From an uncultured Lachnospiraceae bacterium (GTDB taxonomy: Bacteria > Bacillota > Clostridia > Lachnospirales > Lachnospiraceae), in contig CAJUHN010000014.1 in assembly GCA_910585935.1 (NCBI GenBank), forward strand, positions 1 to 27,992: DNA of 27,992 nucleotides, written 5' to 3'. How positions within the stretch are numbered: position 1 is the first letter of the stretch; every line of letters begins with the position of its first letter. Under the pieces are notes generated by a model. The model was not told where the DNA came from and did no database searches. It saw only the letters and a program-made list of their open reading frames with translations. Shown piece by piece: positions 15,767 to 24,046 of the stretch. Position numbers and translations under genes: made by a program.

Positions 15767-15821
15767 TATCACAAAAGAGAGAGATAGACGACATGAATAA
15801 AGAAAGATGAGGTGAGAATAA

Positions 15822-16799
15822 GTGGCAGAACCGATATTATCGCAGGAAGAAATAGATAAAATATTTGCCGCGATGAATTCTGGCGAATATGATGCGCAAG
15901 ATTATCAAGAAACAGCACAAAAAGGAGCTACATTATATAATTTTGCGCGACCGGCAAAGTTTTCTAAAGATCATCTGCGTACTCTTGTAAACATATTTGA
16001 ACATTATGGAAGATTACTTTCTACTAATTTTCCGGGAATGTTGAGAACCACAGTACAGGTTGAAGTGATTAACTCAGAGGCGATTATTTATTCTGAATTT
16101 TCTAACGCACTTTTAAATCCAGCTCTGTTAGGAATTGTGAATTTTTCTCCATTAAAGGGAAATATCGTCATGGAATTAGCTTCTAACTTGGGTTTCGCTA
16201 TTATTGATCGAATGTTAGGCGGAAGAGGAGAAACGTTAGATAAAGTCAGAGAGTTTTCTGAGATTGAATTATCATTATTAGAACGTCTTTTAATGAATTG
16301 TGTGAGCCTATTGCGAGAGCCATGGAAAAATGTGGTGAAAATAGAGCCTAGGCTAGAACAGATAGAAACCAATTCGCAGTTCGCCCAAATCATCGCACCA
16401 AATGAAACGATTGCTATTATCACAATTAAGATAACAGTTGGTAAAATAGAAGGGCTTATGAATATATGTTTACCCTATATCACTTTAGAGCCGATTATGG
16501 ATAAGCTAAATACAAAATATTGGTTCGCATCTATGTCCGAACACGATGAAATGTATGAACAGGCGATGGAAATCATGATAGAAAAAACAGATATTCCAGT
16601 AGTGGTTGAATTAGGAAGAAGTGCAATTGCTGTAAATGATTTTGTAAATTTGCAAAAAGGTGATATAATAAAACTAGATACAAAAATTGATGAAGAAATG
16701 GACGTTTTTGTCGGCAGTATAAGAAAGTTCAAGGCACTCCCCGGTTCAGCATCTGATAAGTATGCTGTTCGTGTCACATCAATAATTAGAGAGGAGTAA
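15822..16799 (+). CDS. fliM: Flagellar motor switch protein FliM (GTG start)
   Basis: FliM binds phosphorylated CheY and couples it to FliG in the C ring. The 325-residue product begins with the CheY-binding LSQEEIDKIF motif (residues 5-14). A CheC-like middle domain includes MLGGRGE, and a C-terminal SpoA/FliN domain contains VVVELGRSAIAVNDFVNLQK. The start is GTG at 15822 with GAGGTGA about 6 bases upstream. A tiny ATG frame at 15793 (MNKER) lies before it but is not part of the gene. fliY follows after 5 bases. Confidence 0.96.
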   Translation: MAEPILSQEEIDKIFAAMNSGEYDAQDYQETAQKGATLYNFARPAKFSKDHLRTLVNIFEHYGRLLSTNFPGMLRTTVQVEVINSEAIIYSEFSNALLNPALLGIVNFSPLKGNIVMELASNLGFAIIDRMLGGRGETLDKVREFSEIELSLLERLLMNCVSLLREPWKNVVKIEPRLEQIETNSQFAQIIAPNETIAIITIKITVGKIEGLMNICLPYITLEPIMDKLNTKYWFASMSEHDEMYEQAMEIMIEKTDIPVVVELGRSAIAVNDFVNLQKGDIIKLDTKIDEEMDVFVGSIRKFKALPGSASDKYAVRVTSIIREE

Positions 16800-16804
16800 G
16801 ACCA

Positions 16805-18094
16805 ATGGATGGAGATGGAATGTTATCTCAGGAAGAAATAAACGCCCTGTTTTCTGGTATGGATGATGATGAAAAAACAGAAACAGAAGCAAACGATGTG
16901 AACCAAAATACAGAAGCAGCGGTTTCACATCCAGAGCGCGTAGGCGATGTTCTGACTGATATCGAAAAAGATGCGATTGGTGAAATATCCAATATTTCAA
17001 TGGGAACAGCAGCTACCACGTTAAATACATTAGTGGGTCAAGCTGTAAATATTACAACCCCCAGAGTTACATATGGTGTATGGGAAGATTTAACAAATGA
17101 TTTTAAAGACAGACCATGTGTTGCATTGCAATTAGGTTATAAAGAAGGATTAAATGGACAAAATATCTTGATTTTAAAAGAAAGAGATGTTATGGTAATT
17201 ACAGACCTGATGATGGGAGGAGATGGCACAAATACATCTGGAGAATTGAATGAGTTACATTTAAGCGCTATCAGCGAAGCGATGAATCAGATGATGGGAA
17301 GCTCATCTACATCACTTTCTTCTATGATAAATAAGAAAATTGATATTTTGCCTCCAAAAGCAAAAGTAATTGATTTTAATGACAATTTTAGTCTAGATGA
17401 TACCGATTCCTTTGTACTAGGAGAATTTGTTCGAGTATCTTTTAAAATGACAATTGGTGACTTAGTGGATAGTGAAATTATGCAGTTATATCCTATTGAC
17501 TTCGCAAAGAAATTATATGATATGTTTACAGGAATGGGAGAGGGACAACAGGAAGAAAAGCATGAGCCAAAGAAAGAAGATACACAAAATATGCAAAGTC
17601 CTCCACAACAAGAAGCGCCATTTATGCAAGGACAACAGGCGCAGCAAGGTCAGCCACAGATGATGCCAGGTTATGGAATGCCCCCTTATGCTCAGCCACA
17701 GATGATGCCAGGTTATGGAATGCCTTCTTATGCTCAGCCACAGATGATGCCAGGTTATGGAATGCCTCCTTATGCTCAACCGATGATGGATCAGCAAGGA
17801 GTGAATGTGCAGCCAGCTCAGTTTCAGGCATTTAATAATAATATTTCTCCAGTGCAGCAAAAAGAAAACATCGACTTAATTTTAGATGTTCCTCTTCAGG
17901 TGACAGTTGAATTAGGAAAGACTCGCAGATCTATTAAAGAAATTTTAGAGTTTTCACCGGGAACAGTAATAGAGTTGGATAAAATAGCTGGAGAACCTGT
18001 AGATGTATTGGTAAATGGAAAGTATGTTGCGAAAGGAGAAGTTGTAGTTCTTGAAGAAAGCTTTGCTGTTCGTATAACAGAAATTATCAAGTAG
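16805..18094 (+). CDS. fliY: Flagellar motor switch phosphatase FliY
   Basis: FliY is the Firmicute C-ring protein combining a CheC-like CheY-P phosphatase with a FliN domain. The 429-residue product opens with an N-terminal CheY-binding motif like that of FliM (LSQEEINALFSGM). It retains both phosphatase-type E-x-x-N motifs: EISN at about 60-63 and EAMN at 158-161. A low-complexity Gln/Pro/Met linker (about 240-345) contains three 14-residue repeats. The C-terminal FliN domain follows (VELGKTRRSIKEILEFSPGT). It starts 5 bases after fliM and precedes cheY, matching its role in removing CheY phosphate. Confidence 0.95.
   Translation: MDGDGMLSQEEINALFSGMDDDEKTETEANDVNQNTEAAVSHPERVGDVLTDIEKDAIGEISNISMGTAATTLNTLVGQAVNITTPRVTYGVWEDLTNDFKDRPCVALQLGYKEGLNGQNILILKERDVMVITDLMMGGDGTNTSGELNELHLSAISEAMNQMMGSSSTSLSSMINKKIDILPPKAKVIDFNDNFSLDDTDSFVLGEFVRVSFKMTIGDLVDSEIMQLYPIDFAKKLYDMFTGMGEGQQEEKHEPKKEDTQNMQSPPQQEAPFMQGQQAQQGQPQMMPGYGMPPYAQPQMMPGYGMPSYAQPQMMPGYGMPPYAQPMMDQQGVNVQPAQFQAFNNNISPVQQKENIDLILDVPLQVTVELGKTRRSIKEILEFSPGTVIELDKIAGEPVDVLVNGKYVAKGEVVVLEESFAVRITEIIK
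17651..17776 (+). repeat. Three tandem 42-bp repeats inside fliY
   Basis: Units at 17651-17692, 17693-17734 and 17735-17776 are identical except for one or two bases in a CCC/CTT/CTC-type position. Each encodes QPQMMPGYGMPPYA (Ser replaces one Pro in the second). A shortened QPMM follows. The units are in frame (42 = 14 codons), so copy number can vary without breaking the gene. They lie in the linker between the CheC-like and FliN domains. Confidence 0.95.
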
Positions 18095-18156
18095 CGGTTA
18101 TTTAAACAAAAAATGAGAATTAGTAAAAGTATAAAAAAGATAGGAGAGAAAAAATT

Positions 18157-18519
18157 ATGGCTAAGAGCATTTTAATTTGTGATGATGCAGCTTTTATGAG
18201 AATGATGATTAAGGACATTTTACTTAAAAATGGCTATGAAATCGCTGGAGAGGCAGAAAATGGTATGAAAGCGGTGGAAAAATATAAAGAAGTAAAACCA
18301 GATTTAGTGATGATGGATATCACAATGCCAGAAATGGATGGTATTCAAGCATTAAAGAAAATTAAAGAAGTAGATCCGGGAGCAGTTGTAGTGATGTGTT
18401 CTGCGATGGGTCAGCAGGCGATGGTTATTGAATCCATTCAGTCAGGAGCAAAGGACTTTATTGTAAAGCCTTTTGATAAAGACCGTGTATTAGAAGCAGT
18501 GAAAAAAGTAATAGGTTAA
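18157..18519 (+). CDS. cheY: Chemotaxis response regulator CheY
   Basis: CheY is the diffusible signal from CheA to the motor. The 120-residue single-domain receiver has the acidic pair D9/D10, phospho-acceptor D54 (MMDITMPEMDG), a Ser at 82 in the Thr/Ser switch position (CSAMGQQAMV), and Lys104 (KPF). AGGAGAG lies 9 bases upstream. It sits next to fliY, its likely phosphatase, as in Bacillus. Confidence 0.96.
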   Translation: MAKSILICDDAAFMRMMIKDILLKNGYEIAGEAENGMKAVEKYKEVKPDLVMMDITMPEMDGIQALKKIKEVDPGAVVVMCSAMGQQAMVIESIQSGAKDFIVKPFDKDRVLEAVKKVIG

Positions 18520-18527
18520 ATGAATGG

Positions 18528-18872
18528 ATGGATAGTTTTGACAGCACTTTACAATTAATAACAACGCTTTTTATATTTGTAGCTGTATTGTCAGTCACAT
18601 ATGTTGTGACAAGATGGATCGCCAAAAATCAAAAAGGGCAGATGAACACTGGCAACTTAGAAGTGATAGAAACTTGTCGTTTATCTCAGACAAAGTATAT
18701 CCAGATCATTCGGACAGGGAGTGTTTATATGGTGATCGCTGTCTGTAAGGATACTATTTCCATGTTGGGAGTATTAGAACCAGAACAGCTGGACCTTTCC
18801 AGACCTCCAATGGAAAGTCAAAGTTTTCAGGAGATTTTAGAAAAGATGAAAACTTGGAAGCCAAAAAAATAA
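18528..18872 (+). CDS. fliO: Flagellar biosynthesis protein FliO
   Basis: FliO assists assembly of FliP rings in the export gate. The 114-residue product has one membrane helix (about 9-29: LITTLFIFVAVLSVTYVV). A cytoplasmic domain follows with the family's LEVIETCRLSQTKYIQIIRT-type beta region. Sequence conservation is low, as usual. It starts 8 bases after cheY, with only a weak ribosome site (AGGTT about 10 bases upstream), so coupling to cheY is plausible. Confidence 0.85.
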   Translation: MDSFDSTLQLITTLFIFVAVLSVTYVVTRWIAKNQKGQMNTGNLEVIETCRLSQTKYIQIIRTGSVYMVIAVCKDTISMLGVLEPEQLDLSRPPMESQSFQEILEKMKTWKPKK

Positions 18873-18918
18873 TAGTAACAAAAGATTTTATCTAAGAAGA
18901 GTGGAGTAGGATAAAAAA

Positions 18919-19755
18919 ATGAATAAGTTGATATATTTAAAGGGCAGCTGGAAAAAGAATATAGGTAAAATGATCATTACTGTGTTATTTTTGAGCCTTT
19001 TGTGTATATTTTATACACAAAAGGTCTATGCGGTAGAAACTATGACTACTGCAGAACCTACTACGACTACAGTACAGACAGATTCACCTACTTTTGGAAT
19101 TTCTATAGAAACAAATGGACAAGAAGGGTTAGCAGGCAGTCTTCAAATTATATTAGTATTGACTATTATTGCACTAGCACCTTCTATTTTAATTTTATTG
19201 ACTTCTTTTACAAGAATATTGATTGTACTGCATTTTACGAGAGCTGCGTTAGCCACACAATCAGCGCCGCCTAATCAGGTTTTAGTTGGAATTGCCTTAT
19301 TTTTAACATTTTTTATTATGGCACCCATATTTTCTGAAATAAATACTAATGCGATTCAGCCATTAGTAAAAGGAGAAATCACGCAGGAAGAAGCATTTGA
19401 AATAGGAACACAACCTTTAAAGAAATTTATGATAAATCAAACTGACCCCAAAGATTTAAATACAATGTTAGAAGTCGGAAAAATGGAAGAACAGGAAAAT
19501 CCGATGGACTATAGTTTGGTCGTAGTCATTCCAAGTTTTATTTTGAGTGAGCTTCGGACAGCATTTCAAATTGGATTTTTAATTTATATTCCATTTATTG
19601 TAATTGATATGGTAGTGGCATCTACCTTGATGTCAATGGGTATGATGATGCTTCCTCCCACAACTATTTCTATGCCATTTAAAATTTTACTATTTGTTTT
19701 GGCAGATGGTTGGAATTTGATTATTATTTCTATGATGAAGGGTTTTGTTATGTAA
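18919..19755 (+). CDS. fliP: Flagellar export gate protein FliP
   Basis: FliP pentamers form the core of the flagellar export pore. The 278-residue product has a cleavable signal peptide (hydrophobic 18-32, likely cut after YA at 38). Four membrane helices follow, with the family motifs LTSFTRILIVLHFTRAALAT, PPNQVLVGIALFLTFFIMAP and SELRTAFQIGFLIYIPFIVI. GGAGTAGG lies about 8 bases upstream. The signal-peptide region holds a perfect hairpin at the DNA level, listed separately. Confidence 0.96.
   Translation: MNKLIYLKGSWKKNIGKMIITVLFLSLLCIFYTQKVYAVETMTTAEPTTTTVQTDSPTFGISIETNGQEGLAGSLQIILVLTIIALAPSILILLTSFTRILIVLHFTRAALATQSAPPNQVLVGIALFLTFFIMAPIFSEINTNAIQPLVKGEITQEEAFEIGTQPLKKFMINQTDPKDLNTMLEVGKMEEQENPMDYSLVVVIPSFILSELRTAFQIGFLIYIPFIVIDMVVASTLMSMGMMMLPPTTISMPFKILLFVLADGWNLIIISMMKGFVM
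18996..19024 (+). promoter_or_regulatory. Perfect 13-bp hairpin in the fliP signal-peptide region
   Basis: CCTTTTGTGTATA (18996-19008) is exactly reverse-complementary to TATACACAAAAGG (19012-19024), with a TTT loop. It starts about 77 bases into fliP. No T run follows on either strand, so it is not a typical terminator. It might slow translation near signal-peptide exit or affect RNA stability; evidence is shape only. Confidence 0.35.
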
Positions 19756-19770
19756 CAGAAAGGAGCGAAT

Positions 19771-20052
19771 ATGACAGAAGGAACAATTATTGCGATTACA
19801 AAAGAAACATTATGGGTTATCATTAAAACAGCAGCTCCTCTGCTTTTAATTTCTTTGGTGATTGGTCTTACCATCAGTATTTTTCAAACAGTGACATCTA
19901 TTCAAGAACAGACATTAACCTTTGTGCCTAAAATTTTGGCTGTATTTGTGGGACTTATGCTTTTTGGCTCTTGGATGATGAATAATATGGTATCATTTAC
20001 AGAGCAGTTATGGTCTAATTTTGCAGCTTATACTACATTATTAGTACGATGA
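19771..20052 (+). CDS. fliQ: Flagellar export gate protein FliQ
   Basis: FliQ subunits wrap the FliP/FliR pore. The 93-residue product has two membrane helices (about 18-40 and 52-72), separated by the family motif SIFQTVTSIQEQTLTFVPKI. AAAGGAG precedes the ATG. Its stop overlaps the fliR start as ATGA at 20049-20052, implying translational coupling. Confidence 0.96.
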   Translation: MTEGTIIAITKETLWVIIKTAAPLLLISLVIGLTISIFQTVTSIQEQTLTFVPKILAVFVGLMLFGSWMMNNMVSFTEQLWSNFAAYTTLLVR

Positions 20053-20825
20053 CAATTAATACAGGTTTTACACTGATCGATTTAGAAAAATTTCTGATGA
20101 TATTGATGCGAATCACAAGTTTTATCTATATAGCTCCTTTTTTTAATATGGCGAATACACCACAAAGAGTAAAACTAGGTTTGGGTATTTTTACCGCGGC
20201 TTTAATCTATATGGCTGTTCCATTAGAATTACCTTCCTATCAAAACTTGATGGAGTATAGTATGATCATCATAAAAGAGAGCGTGACAGGATTATTAATA
20301 GGATTTTCTGCTTATTTATGCAGTACTATTATTATGTTCGCAGGAAGAATGATTGATACAGAAATCGGCATGTCCATGGCGACAATGTTTGACCAGACTT
20401 TAAAAACACAGTCCAGTTTGACAGGGGGGTTATATAACTATTTATTATTGATGATGATGTTAGTTACAGATATGCATCATTTTTTACTCAAAGCTTTAGT
20501 GGATACCTTTCAGCTCATTCCCATAGGAGGTATTCGGGCAGAAGGGTTACAGACGACATTATTAGAATTTATTTCTAATTATTTTATGATAGGTTTTAGG
20601 ATTGTCATTCCTATTTTCTGTGTGACATTGTTAGTCAATGTGATTTTAGGAATATTAGCGAAAGTAGCGCCGCAGATGAATATGTTTGCAGTCGGGATTC
20701 AGATCAAGGTATTAGTTGGCTATGCTATTTTATTCTTGCTCGCTGGAATGTTGCCTTCTATGGCAAGCTTTATATTTTCTAATATGCGAGATATGGTGAC
20801 AGAGGTTATTAAGGGGATGTTATAA
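20049..20825 (+). CDS. fliR: Flagellar export gate protein FliR
   Basis: FliR is the single-copy subunit of the FliPQR export pore. The 258-residue product is hydrophobic, with about six membrane helices and conserved elements such as FSAYLCSTIIMFAGRMIDTE, GMSMATMFDQT and LGILAKVAPQMNMFAVGIQI. The start codon overlaps fliQ, and the stop TAA shares its last A with the ATG of flhB. The coding sequence contains a G6 run (20424-20429), unusual in this AT-rich DNA, with the frame intact. Confidence 0.95.
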   Translation: MTINTGFTLIDLEKFLMILMRITSFIYIAPFFNMANTPQRVKLGLGIFTAALIYMAVPLELPSYQNLMEYSMIIIKESVTGLLIGFSAYLCSTIIMFAGRMIDTEIGMSMATMFDQTLKTQSSLTGGLYNYLLLMMMLVTDMHHFLLKALVDTFQLIPIGGIRAEGLQTTLLEFISNYFMIGFRIVIPIFCVTLLVNVILGILAKVAPQMNMFAVGIQIKVLVGYAILFLLAGMLPSMASFIFSNMRDMVTEVIKGML

Positions 20826-21958
20826 TGATAGAGAAAAAGAAAAAACGGTATTATTATAATCTCCAATTATTTGCAAAAGATGGTCCGGGTGGAGAGAAAA
20901 CAGAACCAGCAACAGCGAAGAAATTAGAGAACGCTAGAAAAGAAGGACAAGTAGCTAAGAGTAAAGAATTAGGAAATGCCGTTGCTCTGTTGGCACTTTT
21001 TGTAGTATTAAAAATATTTATTGGTTCTATCGGAGAAAAATTAATGGGAGGTTTTAACTCCATCTATGCAAAGATTCCAGATATCACAGGAAATTCAAAT
21101 AGGAACTTTACAATTCAGCTATTGCATAACCTTATCATGGATTCTTTATTAAATATTTTACTTCTCATGTTACCTATCTTTGGAATAGGAGTGTTAGTCG
21201 CTTTTCTCGTGGATCTTGTGCAGGTCAAATGGAAAGTCACAACCAAACCGATGAAACCTAAATTTAGTAAACTCAATCCATTGAGTGGGTTTAAAAGAAT
21301 TTTTTCTATGCGTTCTTTAGTAGAACTATTGAAATCTGTTTTAATTATTATTATAATTGTATATGTGAGCTATACAGAGTTAAAAGACAAATTTATTTAT
21401 CTGTTTTATTTATATGATATCACCATTCCAGAATCTCTGGTGTTTATTGGAAACCTGATATTAGGGTTAGGATTAAAAATCAGTGCGATTTTTTTAATCG
21501 TCGGATTTGGAGATTTAGCTTATCAAAAGCATAAATTTAAAGAAGACCAAAAGATGACAAAACAAGAAGTAAAAGATGAATTTAAAAATAGTGAAGGTGA
21601 TCCTCAGGTAAAAGGACAGATTAGACAGAAAATGCGGCAGGCATCACAGCGGCGTATGATGCAGAGTGTTCCACAGGCTGATGTGGTTATTACAAATCCA
21701 ACGCATTTTGCAGTTGCGATAAAATATGATCCAGAAACAGCTTCTGCTCCCATTTTATTAGCAAAGGGAGAAGATTATCTGGCACAGAAAATAAAAGAAG
21801 CTGCTAGGGAGAATCAGATTGAAATTGTAGAAAATAAACCATTAGCACGAGCGATTTACTTCAATGTAGAGATAGGAGCACAGATTCCGCCGGAATTATA
21901 TCAAGCGGTAGCAGAGGTATTAGCATTCGTCTATAAGGTAAAAAATAAAGCGCAATAA
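20825..21958 (+). CDS. flhB: Flagellar export switch protein FlhB
   Basis: FlhB is the export-gate protein that switches substrate class after self-cleavage. The 377-residue product has a Lys/Tyr-rich N-terminus followed by the family opening NLQLFAKDGPGGEKTEPAT. Four membrane helices come next, then the cytoplasmic domain with the autocleavage motif NPTH at residues 291-294 and DYLAQKIKEAARENQIEIVE. The start overlaps the fliR stop by one base (TAATG). All expected key residues are present. Confidence 0.97.
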   Translation: MIEKKKKRYYYNLQLFAKDGPGGEKTEPATAKKLENARKEGQVAKSKELGNAVALLALFVVLKIFIGSIGEKLMGGFNSIYAKIPDITGNSNRNFTIQLLHNLIMDSLLNILLLMLPIFGIGVLVAFLVDLVQVKWKVTTKPMKPKFSKLNPLSGFKRIFSMRSLVELLKSVLIIIIIVYVSYTELKDKFIYLFYLYDITIPESLVFIGNLILGLGLKISAIFLIVGFGDLAYQKHKFKEDQKMTKQEVKDEFKNSEGDPQVKGQIRQKMRQASQRRMMQSVPQADVVITNPTHFAVAIKYDPETASAPILLAKGEDYLAQKIKEAARENQIEIVENKPLARAIYFNVEIGAQIPPELYQAVAEVLAFVYKVKNKAQ

Positions 21959-22009
21959 GTTAAGAAAGTGATGAGAAAAATGAGAGTGAACAGAAGGAGG
22001 TGTTGACAA

Positions 22010-24046
22010 TTGAAAAAGACAGATTTAGGGTTAGGTTTATATATATTGTCAGCCATTCTGTTTTTAATTATACCTATACCAGCAATGATGCTGGATATTA
22101 TGTTAGCCATTAATATTTCAGTGGCTTTAATCGTGTTATTTAATTCTTTATTTGCTAAGGAAGCGTTGGATATGTCCTCTTTTCCAACACTTTTGTTATT
22201 TACTACGGTATTCCGAATCGGCTTAAATGCCGCTTCTACAAAACTCATTCTTACAACTGGTGAACCGGGTAATGTTGTAGAAACATTTGGTAAATTCGTT
22301 GGTCAAGGAAATCTAGTAGTCGGTGTTATTGTATTTATCATTATCATTATTGTACAGTTTGTGGTTATCAATAAAGGTTCTGAGCGTGTTGCTGAAGTTA
22401 CAGCGCGTTTTACCTTGGATGCTATGCCGGGTAAACAGATGGCGATAGATGCTGATTTGAATACAGGAGCGATTACAGATGCAGAAGCTAAGGAGAGAAG
22501 AGCAAAGCTACAACAAGAATCCGCATTTTTTGGAGCTATGGATGGTGCTACAAAATATGTAAAAGGAGATGCAACAGCAGGTCTTATTATCACAGCAGTG
22601 AATATCATCGGTGGTATAGCGATGGGAATGTTACAAAGAGGAATGGAATTTAATGATGCATTAGATACTTTTGTTATTTTAACAATCGGTGATGGTTTAG
22701 TGAGTCAGATTCCTTCTCTGCTCATCTCTTTGTCCACTGGTATTTTGGTAACAAAGGCTTCTAAAGAAGCAGAAATTGGAGATCAATTATTTGGAGAATT
22801 ATTCTCTATTCCAAAAGTTATGTTTATGGTAGGTGGCACAATGGCATTACTCGGAATTATAACTCCATTAAACTGGTATATCTTTGTGCCATTTGGAATT
22901 TTATTGATCTTAGCAGGAAATATAATCAATACAAAGAGTGGTACAGAAGCGATTGAAGAAGAGGCAGCGGCGAGTGAATTAGAAGCAAATGAAATCCGAA
23001 AACCAGAAAATGTGGTTTCCCTTTTACAGGTAGATCCGATAGAGTTAGAGTTTGGTTATGGAATTATTCCTCTCGCAGATGCAAATCAAGGAGGAGATTT
23101 GCTAGATCGTGTTGTTATGATACGTAGACATGTAGCGCTAGAATTAGGAGCAGTTATCCCTATGATTCGTCTTCGTGATAATATTCAGCTCAATCCTAAT
23201 CAATATATTATTAAAATAAAAGGAATACAAGTAAGTGAAGGAGAAATTTTATTCGATCATTATATGGCGATGAATCCGGGATTTGTAGAAGAAGAAATTA
23301 CGGGAATTCCGACGTTTGAACCATCTTTCCATCTGCCTGCTGTATGGATTACAGAGAGTCAGAGAGAGAGAGCAGAATCATTAGGATATACAGTAGTTGA
23401 TCCACCATCTATTATCGCAACACATCTGACAGAAGTGATAAAAGCACATTTGGCAGAGCTTTTAACCAGACAAGATGTACAGAACTTAGTGAATAATGTA
23501 AAGGAAACCAATCCTACTCTTATCGATGAATTAATACCAAAGTTATTGAATATTGGAGAGATACAAAAAGTGTTACAGAATTTATTGAGTGAGGGTATTT
23601 CCATAAGAGATTTAATTACGGTATTTGAAACATTAGCAGATCATGCAGCGATAACAAGAGATACAGATGTTTTAACAGAATACGTGCGACAGAGTTTGAA
23701 ACGAGCGATTTCTAGTAAGTATTTTCCTGCAAATGAAATGACAAGCGTAGTTACCTTAGATCCGAAGACAGAACAAGAAATTATGAATTCCGTAAAACAG
23801 ACAGAACAGGGCGCATATTTAACATTAGCTCCAGAAAGAACAAAGAGTATTATTCACTCTGTAGAAGAACAGGTAGGAAAATTAGAAAATATGGGGAAGA
23901 GTCCAATTATTATTACTTCTCCCATTGTACGGGCTTATTTTAAGAGATTGACACAAGATTATTTTAGAGATTTAATCGTGATCTCTTATAATGAGGTTGA
24001 ATCTAATGTAGAATTACAGTCAGTAGGGATGGTGACAGCAGGATGA
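22010..24046 (+). CDS. flhA: Flagellar export gate protein FlhA (TTG start)
   Basis: FlhA forms the nonameric ring that receives export substrates and uses the proton gradient. The 678-residue product has about eight N-terminal membrane helices. The FHIPEP signature (RVAEVTARFTLDAMPGKQM, about 126-144) lies in the cytoplasmic loop, and the large C-terminal cytoplasmic domain runs from about residue 330. The start is TTG 22010; AAGGAGGTG (21994-22002) is 7 bases upstream and no usable ATG lies nearby. The stop overlaps flhF as ATGA. Confidence 0.97.
   Translation: MKKTDLGLGLYILSAILFLIIPIPAMMLDIMLAINISVALIVLFNSLFAKEALDMSSFPTLLLFTTVFRIGLNAASTKLILTTGEPGNVVETFGKFVGQGNLVVGVIVFIIIIIVQFVVINKGSERVAEVTARFTLDAMPGKQMAIDADLNTGAITDAEAKERRAKLQQESAFFGAMDGATKYVKGDATAGLIITAVNIIGGIAMGMLQRGMEFNDALDTFVILTIGDGLVSQIPSLLISLSTGILVTKASKEAEIGDQLFGELFSIPKVMFMVGGTMALLGIITPLNWYIFVPFGILLILAGNIINTKSGTEAIEEEAAASELEANEIRKPENVVSLLQVDPIELEFGYGIIPLADANQGGDLLDRVVMIRRHVALELGAVIPMIRLRDNIQLNPNQYIIKIKGIQVSEGEILFDHYMAMNPGFVEEEITGIPTFEPSFHLPAVWITESQRERAESLGYTVVDPPSIIATHLTEVIKAHLAELLTRQDVQNLVNNVKETNPTLIDELIPKLLNIGEIQKVLQNLLSEGISIRDLITVFETLADHAAITRDTDVLTEYVRQSLKRAISSKYFPANEMTSVVTLDPKTEQEIMNSVKQTEQGAYLTLAPERTKSIIHSVEEQVGKLENMGKSPIIITSPIVRAYFKRLTQDYFRDLIVISYNEVESNVELQSVGMVTAG

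Noticed and set aside
15793..15810. Mini-frame MNKER before fliM
   Set aside because: It has five codons, a weak ribosome site and no overlap with the fliM start; probably chance.
17651..17776. Tandem repeats as a CRISPR array
   Set aside because: The units are contiguous with no spacers and code in frame for FliY, so this is a coding tandem repeat.
17513..17860. Antisense His/Trp/Leu-rich repeat frame opposite fliY
   Set aside because: Its repeats merely mirror the 42-bp tandem repeats of fliY; no start signal or independent support.
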